Part shown: positions 46,487 to 55,938 of the stretch, one piece after another
Position numbering within the stretch: position 1 is the stretch's first letter
Layout: each line of letters opens with the position of its first letter
Translations under genes and position numbers: made by a program
Notes under the pieces: generated by a model
Database searches by the model: none
Told to the model about the DNA's origin: nothing
The model's input: only the letters and a program-made list of their open reading frames with translations
Source: Marivirga harenae
GTDB taxonomy: Bacteria; Bacteroidota; Bacteroidia; Cytophagales; Cyclobacteriaceae
Assembly (NCBI RefSeq): GCF_030534335.1
Contig: NZ_CP130565.1
Coordinates: forward strand, 3,431,501 to 3,495,500
DNA length: 64,000 nt
Direction of reading: 5' to 3'

Positions 46487-47530
46487 TTATTCCTTGCAGT
46501 ATGTGTTTAGTGCTTTCACTCCTTTTTCGTCTCCTAACTCTGCCGATTTCACAAATGCGCTGCAAGCTTCAGGTAGTTGGTCATTCTTTCTTAATGCTTC
46601 TCCTAAATAATAGTTGGCTGATGGTAGGTCTTTTTTCCTTTCCAAGGAGTTTTGTAACTGTCGAATAGCTTCTTCGAACTCTCCTTTCTTTAGCGCAAGT
46701 ATTCCTAAGTTTCTATAAACATATGGGTTCTTTTCATCTGTTACAATACTTTTCCTTAGATCTGCATAAGCCTTATCAAAATCACCTAGAAAAGTATAGA
46801 TGTACCCCCTATTGTTCAAATAATATGGCTGATTGGCCTGAAGCTCCAATGCTTTATTCACTGAAGCCAACGCTTCATCAAAATTTTCTTGCTCAGATTG
46901 AATTAAAGATAATAGGTTCCAGGCATTTGCTTCTTGCGGATTTATTTCCAATGCATCATTTAAATATTTTACCGCTATCTTATATTCTTCCTTATAGTAG
47001 TGTACAGCCGCCAAATTTGTCTGTATTTCGGCATTGTTATCATCAAGCTTTAAAGCGGTTGTAAATGATAGTTCTGCTTCCTCATAGTTTTTCAAACCTA
47101 CCAAAGCCAACCCCTTAGCCAAATGAGTAAAAGCGGAATCCTGATAAACCTTCAATACCGGCTCCAGGTCATCCAGAGATCGGTAATATTCTCCTGTTTG
47201 ATAAAAGGCATTACTTCTATTGTAATAAGCCCTAGTGTATTCTGGATTATATTGCAATGCTTTGCCGAACGCTTGAATAGCTTCATATGGGTGACCATCT
47301 TGATAATGCGCTACTCCTAAGCCATTCCAGGCAGAAGCATTCTCATTATTAAGATCAATAGCACTTTCAAAATAGTCTATGGCTTGCTTACTTTGTCTTT
47401 TGTCTAAAGATTGATAGCCTTTCTGAATTAAGCTTTCTTGTCTCTGTTCTTTGTTTGAACAGGACAAAAAACTCATTAGAAATATAATTAGAATAATACT
47501 TCTCATTATAATTTTAATTCTATGTTTCAA
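46487..47530 (-). CDS. TPR-repeat lipoprotein
   Basis: A 347-residue protein with a lipoprotein signal (IILIIFLMSFLSC, Cys about 24) and about eight tetratricopeptide repeats, recognisable by NASAWNGLGVAHYQDG, YTRAYYNRSNAFYQTG and YVYRNLGILALKKGEF. TPRs act as protein-binding scaffolds. The partner is unknown. Met9 is a possible alternative start. Confidence 0.88.
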   Translation of the reverse strand: MKHRIKIIMRSIILIIFLMSFLSCSNKEQRQESLIQKGYQSLDKRQSKQAIDYFESAIDLNNENASAWNGLGVAHYQDGHPYEAIQAFGKALQYNPEYTRAYYNRSNAFYQTGEYYRSLDDLEPVLKVYQDSAFTHLAKGLALVGLKNYEEAELSFTTALKLDDNNAEIQTNLAAVHYYKEEYKIAVKYLNDALEINPQEANAWNLLSLIQSEQENFDEALASVNKALELQANQPYYLNNRGYIYTFLGDFDKAYADLRKSIVTDEKNPYVYRNLGILALKKGEFEEAIRQLQNSLERKKDLPSANYYLGEALRKNDQLPEACSAFVKSAELGDEKGVKALNTYCKE

Positions 47531-47629
47531 ATGTATCCTCTTTAAAAGAGGTGGATTAAAGACTTGATTCGCTTAACAGCTAAAAATCAATTACTTACTT
47601 TATGACAGATCAAATTTAAAATTGAATCA

Positions 47630-48745
47630 TCAACCAAAAGGGACCTGCTTTATTTTAAGCCCTAACTCTTGCTGAATTTTTTTGATTTGTGTTACTTCAT
47701 TTTTTGTACAAAGGGCCATGCTAATGCCAGTCTTGCCTGCTCTAGCAGTTCTTCCACTTCTATGAATGTAGTAATCAATTTGTTTTGGGATTTCAAAGTG
47801 CACAACGAAAGCCAAATTTGCTACATCAATACCCCTAGCTGCCACATCAGTGGCAATTAATAAATCAAGCTTTTTACTTTTAAAAGCTCTCATTTCTTTA
47901 TCCCTATCCTTTTGGTGCATATCACCTTCTAAAATTCCGGACGGAAGTTTTCTTGCCTTCAATTGCTCATGAAGCGTTCTTGCCGCATTTTTAGTATTGC
48001 AAAAAATAATCCCTCTCTCATTTTTCTGAGTTTTTAGGAAGTAATCCAGCACCATCATTTTTTCATCTGCATCACAAGGAACATATTGATGCATGATTTT
48101 CTCATTCACTAGTTCATTACCCGAAGCTTGAATTTGCTTTGCTTTGGGATCTAAATATTGGTTGATGATGTATTTGATATCCGATGGGATTGTAGCTGAA
48201 AACAACCAGATGTTTTTTTGCTGTTTCATGGTCGTCAAAATGAATTCTAATTCCTTTTTGAACCCCATGCTCAACATTTCGTCAGCCTCATCTAACACCA
48301 TCAATTGAGCTTGGCGAATGTCCACTGCTTTTCTTCTTATTAAATCTGCTAGTCTACCCGGTGTGGCCACTAATATGTGTGTAGGTCTTTTTAGGTTTTG
48401 TATTTGTCTTTCAATCTTTTCACCCCCGAAGACTACCTCCATAAATACTTTATCTGAGTACTTTGTAAACTTGAAAAGCTGATGCTTGATTTGTTGTGCC
48501 AATTCTCGTGTAGGAGATAAAATAACTGCTTGGATTTTATCTTCTTTAAGGTTAATTCGCTCCAAAATAGGTAAACCAAAAGCGGCCGTTTTTCCCGTGC
48601 CTGTTTGTGCCTGAGCAACTAAATCACCATTGTTCTGCAGGAGATGGCTGATCACCAGTTCTTGGATTTTGGTTGGGGTGTTAATATTCAATTCCGATAA
48701 ACCTTGAACCAATTTACTGGATATTCCTAACTCTTTGAATGTCAT
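47630..48745 (-). CDS. DEAD-box RNA helicase 2
   Basis: From Met 48745 (MTFKELGISSKLVQGLSELN) a 371-residue helicase core: Q motif, AQTGTGKTAA, PTRELAQQ, LDEADEMLSMGF, FSATIP, ATDVAARGID and HRSGRTARAGK. A 27-codon extension to 48826 would overlap the preceding gene and is not favoured. It has no long C-terminal extension, so RNA specificity is uncertain. It is the second of two tandem helicase genes, 16 bp apart, probably co-transcribed. Confidence 0.9.
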   Translation of the reverse strand: MTFKELGISSKLVQGLSELNINTPTKIQELVISHLLQNNGDLVAQAQTGTGKTAAFGLPILERINLKEDKIQAVILSPTRELAQQIKHQLFKFTKYSDKVFMEVVFGGEKIERQIQNLKRPTHILVATPGRLADLIRRKAVDIRQAQLMVLDEADEMLSMGFKKELEFILTTMKQQKNIWLFSATIPSDIKYIINQYLDPKAKQIQASGNELVNEKIMHQYVPCDADEKMMVLDYFLKTQKNERGIIFCNTKNAARTLHEQLKARKLPSGILEGDMHQKDRDKEMRAFKSKKLDLLIATDVAARGIDVANLAFVVHFEIPKQIDYYIHRSGRTARAGKTGISMALCTKNEVTQIKKIQQELGLKIKQVPFG

Positions 48746-48761
48746 TTTCTGTATAACTATT

Positions 48762-49979
48762 TTACTTACTTCTTTTTTTGAAAGACTTTTTCTTTTTAAA
48801 CCCTCCAGGCTTGTGTCTTTTGGCATTCTCTTGATATTCAGGTCCCTGCCCTATTTGATTTGGCAAGCTATTGGTTTTCATAATTGACTTTTCAATTAAT
48901 GCTTCAATCCGATTGAATTTCTCCATATCTGCATTATTGACAAAGGTCATGGCTTCACCTTTTGTTGCGGCCCTCGCTGTTCTCCCAATTCTGTGCACAT
49001 AATCTTCAGGATCTCCAGGAACATCATAGTTGACTACCAGACTAATATTCTCTACATCAATACCCCTAGAAATGATATCGGTACCAATTAATACTTGAAC
49101 CTTTTTAGAACGAAAATCACGCATAATGACTTCTCTCTCAGATTGGTCCAAATCACTAGAGAATGCCTTGACTGACATGCCTATATTTTTCAACTCTCGT
49201 TCTAAGGACTTCACTTTATCTTTCTTACCTGCGAAAACAATAGCTGTCTCATATATTCCTGAACCTAAAATGAACTTTAACAATGGAGTTTTCTGATCAT
49301 CAAAAGTTAAAAATGCCTTTTGAGATATTCCCGCAGCCGGTTTTGAAATGGACAAGCTAATTTCCTCCGGATTATTCAAAATAGCCCCCGCTAACTTTTT
49401 GATTTTTGGTGGCATTGTCGCGGAAAACAAAAGTGTTTGTCGTTTTTCTGGCAATTGCTTGACTATCCGCATGATATCATCATGGAATCCCATGTCTAGC
49501 ATTCTGTCGGCTTCATCTAAAATTAAATGTTGCACATTATCCAATTGTGTCTCATTTGAATTTAGTAGTGCAATTAATCGACCAGGGGTGGCCACTAATA
49601 TATCAACTCCAGCTCTAATTGCTTTCTTTTGTTGTTCCCATGCCGCGCCATCTCCACCACCGTAAATAGCTATACTACTTGAATTAGTAAAATACGAAAA
49701 CCCTTCTATTTGTTGATCTATTTGTTGAACCAGCTCTCTAGTTGGCGCAATAATTAACGTATTTACTCCTTTGCTTTCCTCTCCAGCCGCAATTTTATGA
49801 AGAATAGGCAAGACGAAGGCTGCAGTTTTACCCGTACCTGTTTGAGCGCATGCTATTAAATCTTTACCGTCTAATATTTTGGGGATAGCTTCAGTTTGAA
49901 TGGGTGTGGCTTTATGGAAGCCCATCATTTCCAAACCTTCACTCAGTGTAGGATGAAAATCTAATTCTTTAAATTCCAA
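48762..49979 (-). CDS. DEAD-box RNA helicase 1 with basic tail (RhlE-like)
   Basis: A 405-residue helicase: Q motif region (MGFHKATPIQTEAI), CAQTGTGKTAA, PTRELVQQ, LDEADRMLDMGF, SATMPPKIKK, GTDIISRGID and HRIGRTARA. The tail is Lys/Arg-rich (GGFKKKKSFKKRSK), typical of RhlE-type helicases that remodel structured RNA or ribosome intermediates. It is the first gene of the tandem pair. Confidence 0.92.
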   Translation of the reverse strand: MEFKELDFHPTLSEGLEMMGFHKATPIQTEAIPKILDGKDLIACAQTGTGKTAAFVLPILHKIAAGEESKGVNTLIIAPTRELVQQIDQQIEGFSYFTNSSSIAIYGGGDGAAWEQQKKAIRAGVDILVATPGRLIALLNSNETQLDNVQHLILDEADRMLDMGFHDDIMRIVKQLPEKRQTLLFSATMPPKIKKLAGAILNNPEEISLSISKPAAGISQKAFLTFDDQKTPLLKFILGSGIYETAIVFAGKKDKVKSLERELKNIGMSVKAFSSDLDQSEREVIMRDFRSKKVQVLIGTDIISRGIDVENISLVVNYDVPGDPEDYVHRIGRTARAATKGEAMTFVNNADMEKFNRIEALIEKSIMKTNSLPNQIGQGPEYQENAKRHKPGGFKKKKSFKKRSK

Positions 49980-50050
49980 TTTCTTAATATTTTATCTTTC
50001 TGACTTTTCAGTTTTATCAAAGGTAATGAATAGCAATGAAATAAAGCTAC

Positions 50051-51898
50051 TTATTGTATATATTCATCTTTGCTTGGTGTTATCTCCGCTAATTCTGTTT
50101 TATTTACTACATCTCTAATTATAGCGTCCAACTCCAATGCACTTCCACGAATTGAGTCGATAATTTTGAATTTTTCGGTTTGACTAATACCGTCATATTT
50201 TTCCAGATAATCTATGAGTCCCAAGAGCCTCGCAAGAGGTGCTCTGACCTCATGGCTTTGTATCCACGCTATTTCTTTTAATCTTTCGTTTTGACTTTGA
50301 ATAGATTTAAAGATCTTATTTCGACCTGTTACGTCCCTTATGATCCCGTGGATTTGTCTTTCAGGTGTAACTTTACAATTTATTTCTGCTGTAATTTCTC
50401 TACCCCTTAAAGACTTTAGAGAAACTTCTTCAAAAATGTGACCTTTAGCAAGCAAAACATCTAAAAAGGGTTTTTGTTGTTCATTTTCAAATTTGATAAT
50501 ATCTAATAAGTTGTATTTCTCTAATTCCTCTACAGCGATTCCAGTTAATTCAAGTCCTTTTTGATTCAATTCCTGCAAATTTCCTTTTTCATCAGAAAGA
50601 AAAATGGCGTCAGAAGCTTGTGAGACAAGATTCCTATATTTCTGTTCACTCTTTTGCAGTCTCTTGGCGGATAATTTCGTTTCAGTTACTTCCCTGACAA
50701 CCGCTAAGACCTTTTCTGAATTGATTGACTTAAACCTAGATTCAAAATACTTTCTCCCCTCTTTGAAATCAAGATAATATGAATGTTGAACAATTTCTGA
50801 TGTACTGATTGCCCTTTGTATTACTTCATAGGTGGCTTTAGCAAAATCTTTGTCAAATAGATGGAAAATAGATTTTCCAATAAAATCTTTAGGATTATAA
50901 AACAGCAAGCTATCCTGATAAGCATGAAAATCAAGATAACGCGCATCCTTATCGTAAATAAAAATTAAATCGGGGATGGCAGCAACCATAGAAGTTAAGT
51001 ATTCATTATTTTCCTCAATTTCTTTGGTTTTTTCTGACAAGAGTGACTCTAATTTTTCCGGTTTCTTTAATATTTGATAAGTATAGAGTCCGCTCCCCAC
51101 AGAAGATGAAATTGCTAAAAAAATGGTAACTGCTAAGAGCACGTAGACTGCAGGGTCCTGCTTATAATAGGCTGTAAGTTTCCAGCCGGACTCAGCAAAA
51201 ATATAGTCTAGCGTTAAGGTACCCTCCGCTTCATTCGATGTAAAAAATTCTTCTTTTCCTGTATTGGGATTCTTTTTCGAAAACAAGATATTGATCCCAT
51301 CTACGTGAGTATTATTTATTCCCGCTGCTTCTAAAAAATCATCGATTTTTATCAATACAGCAGAAAATCCCCAAAAATTACCTTCATAAAAAATTGGTAA
51401 CCTTCCAACAATACCTTTCCCTTCTTGCCGAAAATCTAATGGGCCTGCGTAATAAATCTTTTTATTATTGATAGCTTTTTCCGCTTCAATTTTAGTATTG
51501 GAATTTTTTAGAATATCATATCCAAGTACGCTTTGATGAACGCTATAGGGATAAACGTATTTGATTTCTCCCTTCTCTAAAATCTGCACTCCAAATAAGT
51601 ACGGATGATTATTCATAATTTCTTCAGCAACATAGTCAAAATTGCTTACAGTATCTTGATCAGTATTGATTGTTAAGCCAACTGAAAAAGCTGCCAAATT
51701 ACTATTGCTTAGTATTTTACGGATGTTCTCAATTACGAAATTAAGCTCTGACTGCAGTTGTACTGCTTTTTGTTTTTGATAGTATTGGTAGCTTATTAGG
51801 ATAATTGTAGAAAAAACTATCGCAGTAAATAAACTCACTGCAATCGCTGTACCAAGTAGCTTATTTCTATTTTGATTTTTTTTTGGTCGATAGTTCAT
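50051..51898 (-). CDS. CHASE/PAS sensor with H-box but no ATPase domain
   Basis: From Met 51898 (MNYRPKKNQNRN) a 615-residue protein. A frame extension upstream to 52165 overlaps the divergent gene and is rejected. A membrane helix (about 14-34) leads to an extracytoplasmic CHASE domain (AAFSVGLTINTDQD, YLFGVQILEKGEIKYVYPY), a second helix near 265-285, and two PAS domains. The C-terminus has a phosphoacceptor helix, SHEVRAPLARLLG (His about 549), but ends about 65 residues later without N, G1 or G2 boxes. It cannot phosphorylate itself and probably receives phosphate from another kinase. Confidence 0.82.
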   Translation of the reverse strand: MNYRPKKNQNRNKLLGTAIAVSLFTAIVFSTIILISYQYYQKQKAVQLQSELNFVIENIRKILSNSNLAAFSVGLTINTDQDTVSNFDYVAEEIMNNHPYLFGVQILEKGEIKYVYPYSVHQSVLGYDILKNSNTKIEAEKAINNKKIYYAGPLDFRQEGKGIVGRLPIFYEGNFWGFSAVLIKIDDFLEAAGINNTHVDGINILFSKKNPNTGKEEFFTSNEAEGTLTLDYIFAESGWKLTAYYKQDPAVYVLLAVTIFLAISSSVGSGLYTYQILKKPEKLESLLSEKTKEIEENNEYLTSMVAAIPDLIFIYDKDARYLDFHAYQDSLLFYNPKDFIGKSIFHLFDKDFAKATYEVIQRAISTSEIVQHSYYLDFKEGRKYFESRFKSINSEKVLAVVREVTETKLSAKRLQKSEQKYRNLVSQASDAIFLSDEKGNLQELNQKGLELTGIAVEELEKYNLLDIIKFENEQQKPFLDVLLAKGHIFEEVSLKSLRGREITAEINCKVTPERQIHGIIRDVTGRNKIFKSIQSQNERLKEIAWIQSHEVRAPLARLLGLIDYLEKYDGISQTEKFKIIDSIRGSALELDAIIRDVVNKTELAEITPSKDEYIQ

Positions 51899-52106
51899 TA
51901 AGGCCCTTTCGTTACACAGTAAGTTAGTATATTTTACATAAAAATCATTAGCCTTGGAAGAATATGTGAATTCTGTATAATAAAAATCGAAGGGAACAAT
52001 TTCTAGTTTCTCCTCCCTTAAGTTCAGCTGTAAGATAAAAAAAAGGACAAAATATTTGGACAATATGTAAAGTATAACGTACTTTAAGTAAAATAAACTT
52101 ATCAAT

Positions 52107-52511
52107 ATGAAATTTGAAATGAAGTATCCCTTGTTTAAAAGAAAATGGAAATGGATAGCCATCACATTTTTTCCGCTTCCTTTTGTTATTATGTTACTGT
52201 CTATATTGTTAGCGTTTGATTTCCCGCAGGAATCAGTGGGTGATTTCTTTTACCTATGTTGGGCTATAGGATTTACAATATTGAATTTCACAGAGGAAAA
52301 GGAAGAAGATGAAATGATTGAACAATTGAGGTTAAAATCATTTACTATGGGTGTGTTTTACCTCATGTGGGGACTGACAGTCTTAGGAATGTTGCAATTC
52401 TTTAGTTTTGGATCTTTATTTACAGATTTCATGAGTGCCTACTTAGCAATCTGGCTACTTAATACCTACATTTTTCTAAGTTTCACCTATTACAAATGGC
52501 AAAACAGATAA
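52107..52511 (+). CDS. Four-helix membrane protein beside XRE regulator
   Basis: A 134-residue protein with about four hydrophobic helices (for example WIAITFFPLPFVIMLLSILL and FMSAYLAIWLLNTYIFL) and an acidic loop EEKEEDEMIEQ. It is followed after 4 bp by a small XRE regulator. Such pairs of a small membrane protein and YgzD-like regulator are common; function unknown. Confidence 0.7.
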   Translation: MKFEMKYPLFKRKWKWIAITFFPLPFVIMLLSILLAFDFPQESVGDFFYLCWAIGFTILNFTEEKEEDEMIEQLRLKSFTMGVFYLMWGLTVLGMLQFFSFGSLFTDFMSAYLAIWLLNTYIFLSFTYYKWQNR

Positions 52512-52515
52512 TCAT

Positions 52516-52719
52516 ATGACCAATAAAGTAAGAGTTGAAAGAGCCGTAAAAGGAATTTCTCAAGCGGAGTTAGCTGAAATTATTGGTGTTTCTCGCCAGA
52601 CTATAAATTCTATTGAAAGCAATAAATACATACTATCGACAGTATTGGCTTTGAAAATATCTGAGTACTTCTGCAAGTCAGTAAATGAAATTTTCTTTCT
52701 TTCTGCTGATGATCGGTAG
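52516..52719 (+). CDS. XRE-family regulator (YgzD-like)
   Basis: A 67-residue helix-turn-helix protein, close to YgzD-type regulators: KGISQAELAEIIGVSRQTIN followed by SIESNKYILSTVLALKIS and FCKSVNEIFF. It is co-transcribed with the membrane protein gene 4 bp upstream. Confidence 0.88.
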   Translation: MTNKVRVERAVKGISQAELAEIIGVSRQTINSIESNKYILSTVLALKISEYFCKSVNEIFFLSADDR

Positions 52720-52738
52720 TAATATGCCTAAAATGTAT

Positions 52739-52773
52739 AAAGCCATGATATGTTGAAGTATCATGGCTTTTTA
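52739..52773 (+). terminator. Terminator after XRE gene
   Basis: AAAGCCATGATA (52739-52750) pairs with its complement (52759-52770) around an 8-nt loop and is followed by T residues. It ends the membrane protein/XRE unit and faces the convergent pmbA gene. Confidence 0.88.
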
Positions 52774-52795
52774 AATATGAAGTGCAAGCTATAGT

Positions 52796-54112
52796 TTACA
52801 CAGCATCTGATAGACTTGTAAAAGTAAAGTCGCGAATTTTCATAACTGGGATAAGATTTCCGTTTATTCGCTGTTGTTGTCCCAATTCTTCCAAGTTATT
52901 TAACATAATAATAGGACTTTCATTGAAACGCATATTCTTAATTGGGTGCTTGATTTTACCGTTTTCAATGTAGAAAGTTCCGTCTCTTGTTAATCCTGTA
53001 TAAAGTAAAGTTTGCGGATCTACGGTCCTGATGTACCACAAGCGTGTAACTAAAATTCCTCTTTTGGTGCTTTTAATTAAATCCTCGGTTGTCGCATCTC
53101 CTCCTAGCATGATCCCGTTTGCTGGACCTGGAACTGGTTCAACTCCTTGTTTTTCTGCCCAATAGCGGCTGTAAGACATATTTTTAACTACACCATTTTC
53201 AATCCAATTCGTTCTTTCTCTAGCTAGACCATCTCCATTCCACGCATTAGCTGGAACAATTTCATTAAAAGGATCTGAATATATCTGGACCCTTTCGTCT
53301 ACTAATTTTTCTCCTAACTTTGTGCCACCACCCTTCTTGGATAAGAAACTTCTGCCTTCATCAGCTTGTCTCGCTCCCATATTGAATAACATATTTCCCA
53401 GAAGTTGTACTGAAGCGGCCGGTTCCATAATTACCGTATATTTCCCTGGTTCAATAGCTTTAGCCTCTCTACTCATTATAGCTTTTTCAAGCGCAATAGC
53501 AGAAGCTTCTTCACCATTAAACTGCTTAACATCATTGTAATCCCTTGAAACCCATCCGGAACCAGTCCCGTCATTAGTTCTCATTGTTACCGTAAATTCT
53601 AGTTCCGACTCTTGAGAATAAGCAAATAGCCCTTTTGAATTCATGATACTAGAAAACCCAGCGGTATCTTCTAAATATCCGGCAGCAGTAACATCTTTTG
53701 CTTTAGCTGGCTGAATACTTTTGTTAGCCAAATCCGCCCTGTATTCTGGACTGATGTCCGCGGTGCTCTGATAAAAAGTTTTTGATTCTTTATATTGCTG
53801 AGGACCTAAAGGCTCCATGAACTCAGGATTTTCTGGTGCAAGTTTCGCCAATTCCTCTGCTCTTTTTACTACTTTTTTAAGCGATTCATCATCAAACTCA
53901 TTTATTGTGGAAGAAGCAGATCTTTTACCAAAATTTGCCGTCACTCCTAAACTGATATCATCATTAAAACCACTCGTAGTTACTGTATTTCTTGCATAAC
54001 GAATATTGCCTCTGCCACTTCCTGAAAGGCCTGCTTCCAAGCTATCAGCAGTGGAAAAGCCCATCACTTTTTCCAATATTTGCTTTGCTTCTTCTTTAGA
54101 TAATATTGCCAT
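52796..54112 (-). CDS. pmbA: PmbA/TldE-type metalloprotease subunit
   Basis: A 438-residue PmbA/TldE-family protein with no signal peptide. It has the family start (AKQILEKVMGFSTADSLEAG) and C-terminal segments (TRLWYIRTVDPQTLLYTGLT, DGTFYIENGKIKHPIKNMRF). PmbA lacks the zinc motif and pairs with TldD to degrade unfolded peptides or process antitoxin and microcin precursors. It lies 69 bp downstream of tldD on the same strand. Confidence 0.88.
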   Translation of the reverse strand: MAILSKEEAKQILEKVMGFSTADSLEAGLSGSGRGNIRYARNTVTTSGFNDDISLGVTANFGKRSASSTINEFDDESLKKVVKRAEELAKLAPENPEFMEPLGPQQYKESKTFYQSTADISPEYRADLANKSIQPAKAKDVTAAGYLEDTAGFSSIMNSKGLFAYSQESELEFTVTMRTNDGTGSGWVSRDYNDVKQFNGEEASAIALEKAIMSREAKAIEPGKYTVIMEPAASVQLLGNMLFNMGARQADEGRSFLSKKGGGTKLGEKLVDERVQIYSDPFNEIVPANAWNGDGLARERTNWIENGVVKNMSYSRYWAEKQGVEPVPGPANGIMLGGDATTEDLIKSTKRGILVTRLWYIRTVDPQTLLYTGLTRDGTFYIENGKIKHPIKNMRFNESPIIMLNNLEELGQQQRINGNLIPVMKIRDFTFTSLSDAV

Positions 54113-54181
54113 TTTTAAAGATTTTTAATTTTAGACTAACAGATTTATTCATTTCTTCTGACATAAACCTTTTATTTAGTG

Positions 54182-55822
54182 TTAAATATTTCTTGCTGTG
54201 TTGATCACATTCACACCATCGAAACGAGTAGTAGCACTTCCATGAGATACCGCACTAATTTGTGATGGCTGTCCCTTTCCGTCAAAGAAGGATCCAAACG
54301 TTTTATAATCGTTTTTATCACATATTTTAGAACAAGAATTCCAAAATTCTTGCGTATTCGACTGGTAAGCCACATCATTGACAGGGCCTTTTATTTTTCC
54401 ATTTTCGATCTCAAAGAATAATGTACCCCCAAATTGAAAGTTATAGCGCTGCTGATCAATAGAGTAAGACCCACGACCTACAATATAAATTCCCTTTTCT
54501 ACATCTTTAATCATGTCATCAGGACTGTAGCTTTCTTTTCCAGGAGCTAAAGAAACATTAGGCATTCTTTGAAATTGAACATCATTCCAGCTCTGAGAAT
54601 AACAACATCCATGGGATTCATCCTCATTAATAATGTGGGCTTGATCCCGAATAGCTTGATAGTTCACTAGAACTCCATCTTTAATCAAATCCCATCTTTT
54701 GGTTTTCACTCCTTCATCATCATAGCCTACAGCTCCTAACGAACCCTCTTGCGTTTTATCTGCAAACACATTTACAATATCACTACCATATTTAAAATCT
54801 TTGCCTTTCCATTTATCCAAAGTTGCAAAACTAGTTCCGGCATAATTGGCTTCGTATCCGAGAACTCTGTCTAGCTCTGTAGCATGACCAATACTCTCAT
54901 GTATCGTTAAGCCAAGGTGATTAGGATCCAAAACAAGATCATATTTCCCAGCTTTGATAGAATCAGCTTTTAACATCTCCTTAGTTTGCTTACCCGCAAG
55001 TCCGGCATCTTCAATCATATCATAACGATCAAAATAATGCATGGTACCACCTGGGCCTTCTTTTTTACTTCCCGGTCTAGGATCCATATACTCAAATCCC
55101 ATCCCCATTGGTGAACTCAATGCCTGTCTTGACTTGTATTTGCCGCTATCGGGGTCAATTGCAGTCACATTGAAATTAGGCCAGATTCTATGAACATCCT
55201 GGTCAATATAGGATCCTTCTGTACTGGCAAAATATTTTTGTTCATTGATCATAAATAGTGCACTGTTTACAAAATTTGCACCATTATTAATAGCTTCGGC
55301 ATTAGCAGAAAGAAGTAAATCTACTTTTTCTTTTAACGGAACAGCTACAGCATTTTTCTCGAGAGGTGTTTTCCAGCTTACTTCTCCGTAAGATTGAACA
55401 GGAGCTAATTGCACTGGTTCAGTTTGTATTTTTCCGTTCGCTTTAGCAATAGCGGTCGCTGTTTCTGCGGCAGATTGAATTCCTGCTTCGCTTACATCGC
55501 GCGTAGAGGCAAAACCCCACGTACCATTGGCAATTACTCTTATACCCACTCCGAAAGACTCAGTATTCACTGCATTTTGAAGTTTGTCCTCACGGGTAAA
55601 AATATATTGATTTAAATATCTTCCTATGCGGACATCAGCATAAGTGGCACCATTAGCTTTGGCAGCGTTTAATCCTACGTCAGCTAATCTTTTCTTTTCT
55701 AAGATATCTAAAGGGCTTTCCAAAAGTCGGTCCATGTCCACTGCATTACCCAATAAAGGCACCGTCAACAAAGCACCGCCTACTCCCATTCCTGCTAGTT
55801 GTAAAAACTCTCTTCTCTTCAT
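54182..55822 (-). CDS. tldD: TldD-type metalloprotease with Tat-like leader
   Basis: A 546-residue TldD-family protease. The zinc motif HESIGHATELDR (HExxxH, about 307-312) and LGYEANYAGTSFAT match the family. The N-terminus, RREFLQLAGMGVGGALL, has a twin-arginine-like signal, so this copy may be exported; its partner PmbA at 52796 has none. The pairing across a membrane would be unexpected unless the leader stays uncleaved or PmbA works separately. Confidence 0.9.
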   Translation of the reverse strand: MKRREFLQLAGMGVGGALLTVPLLGNAVDMDRLLESPLDILEKKRLADVGLNAAKANGATYADVRIGRYLNQYIFTREDKLQNAVNTESFGVGIRVIANGTWGFASTRDVSEAGIQSAAETATAIAKANGKIQTEPVQLAPVQSYGEVSWKTPLEKNAVAVPLKEKVDLLLSANAEAINNGANFVNSALFMINEQKYFASTEGSYIDQDVHRIWPNFNVTAIDPDSGKYKSRQALSSPMGMGFEYMDPRPGSKKEGPGGTMHYFDRYDMIEDAGLAGKQTKEMLKADSIKAGKYDLVLDPNHLGLTIHESIGHATELDRVLGYEANYAGTSFATLDKWKGKDFKYGSDIVNVFADKTQEGSLGAVGYDDEGVKTKRWDLIKDGVLVNYQAIRDQAHIINEDESHGCCYSQSWNDVQFQRMPNVSLAPGKESYSPDDMIKDVEKGIYIVGRGSYSIDQQRYNFQFGGTLFFEIENGKIKGPVNDVAYQSNTQEFWNSCSKICDKNDYKTFGSFFDGKGQPSQISAVSHGSATTRFDGVNVINTARNI

Positions 55823-55938
55823 TTGGTTAATATTAAAAATGAATTGATTTATTTTATGATGAATAATATCCGTTATATTTAATTATTTCACTAATACAAA
55901 AGGATAAACGGTATTAGAAAACTTTAAGCGGATAAGCT

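Noticed and set aside
51899-52165. 89-codon N-terminal extension of the CHASE sensor
   Set aside because: It overlaps the divergent membrane protein gene and its promoter; Met 51898 with a basic start before the first helix is better.
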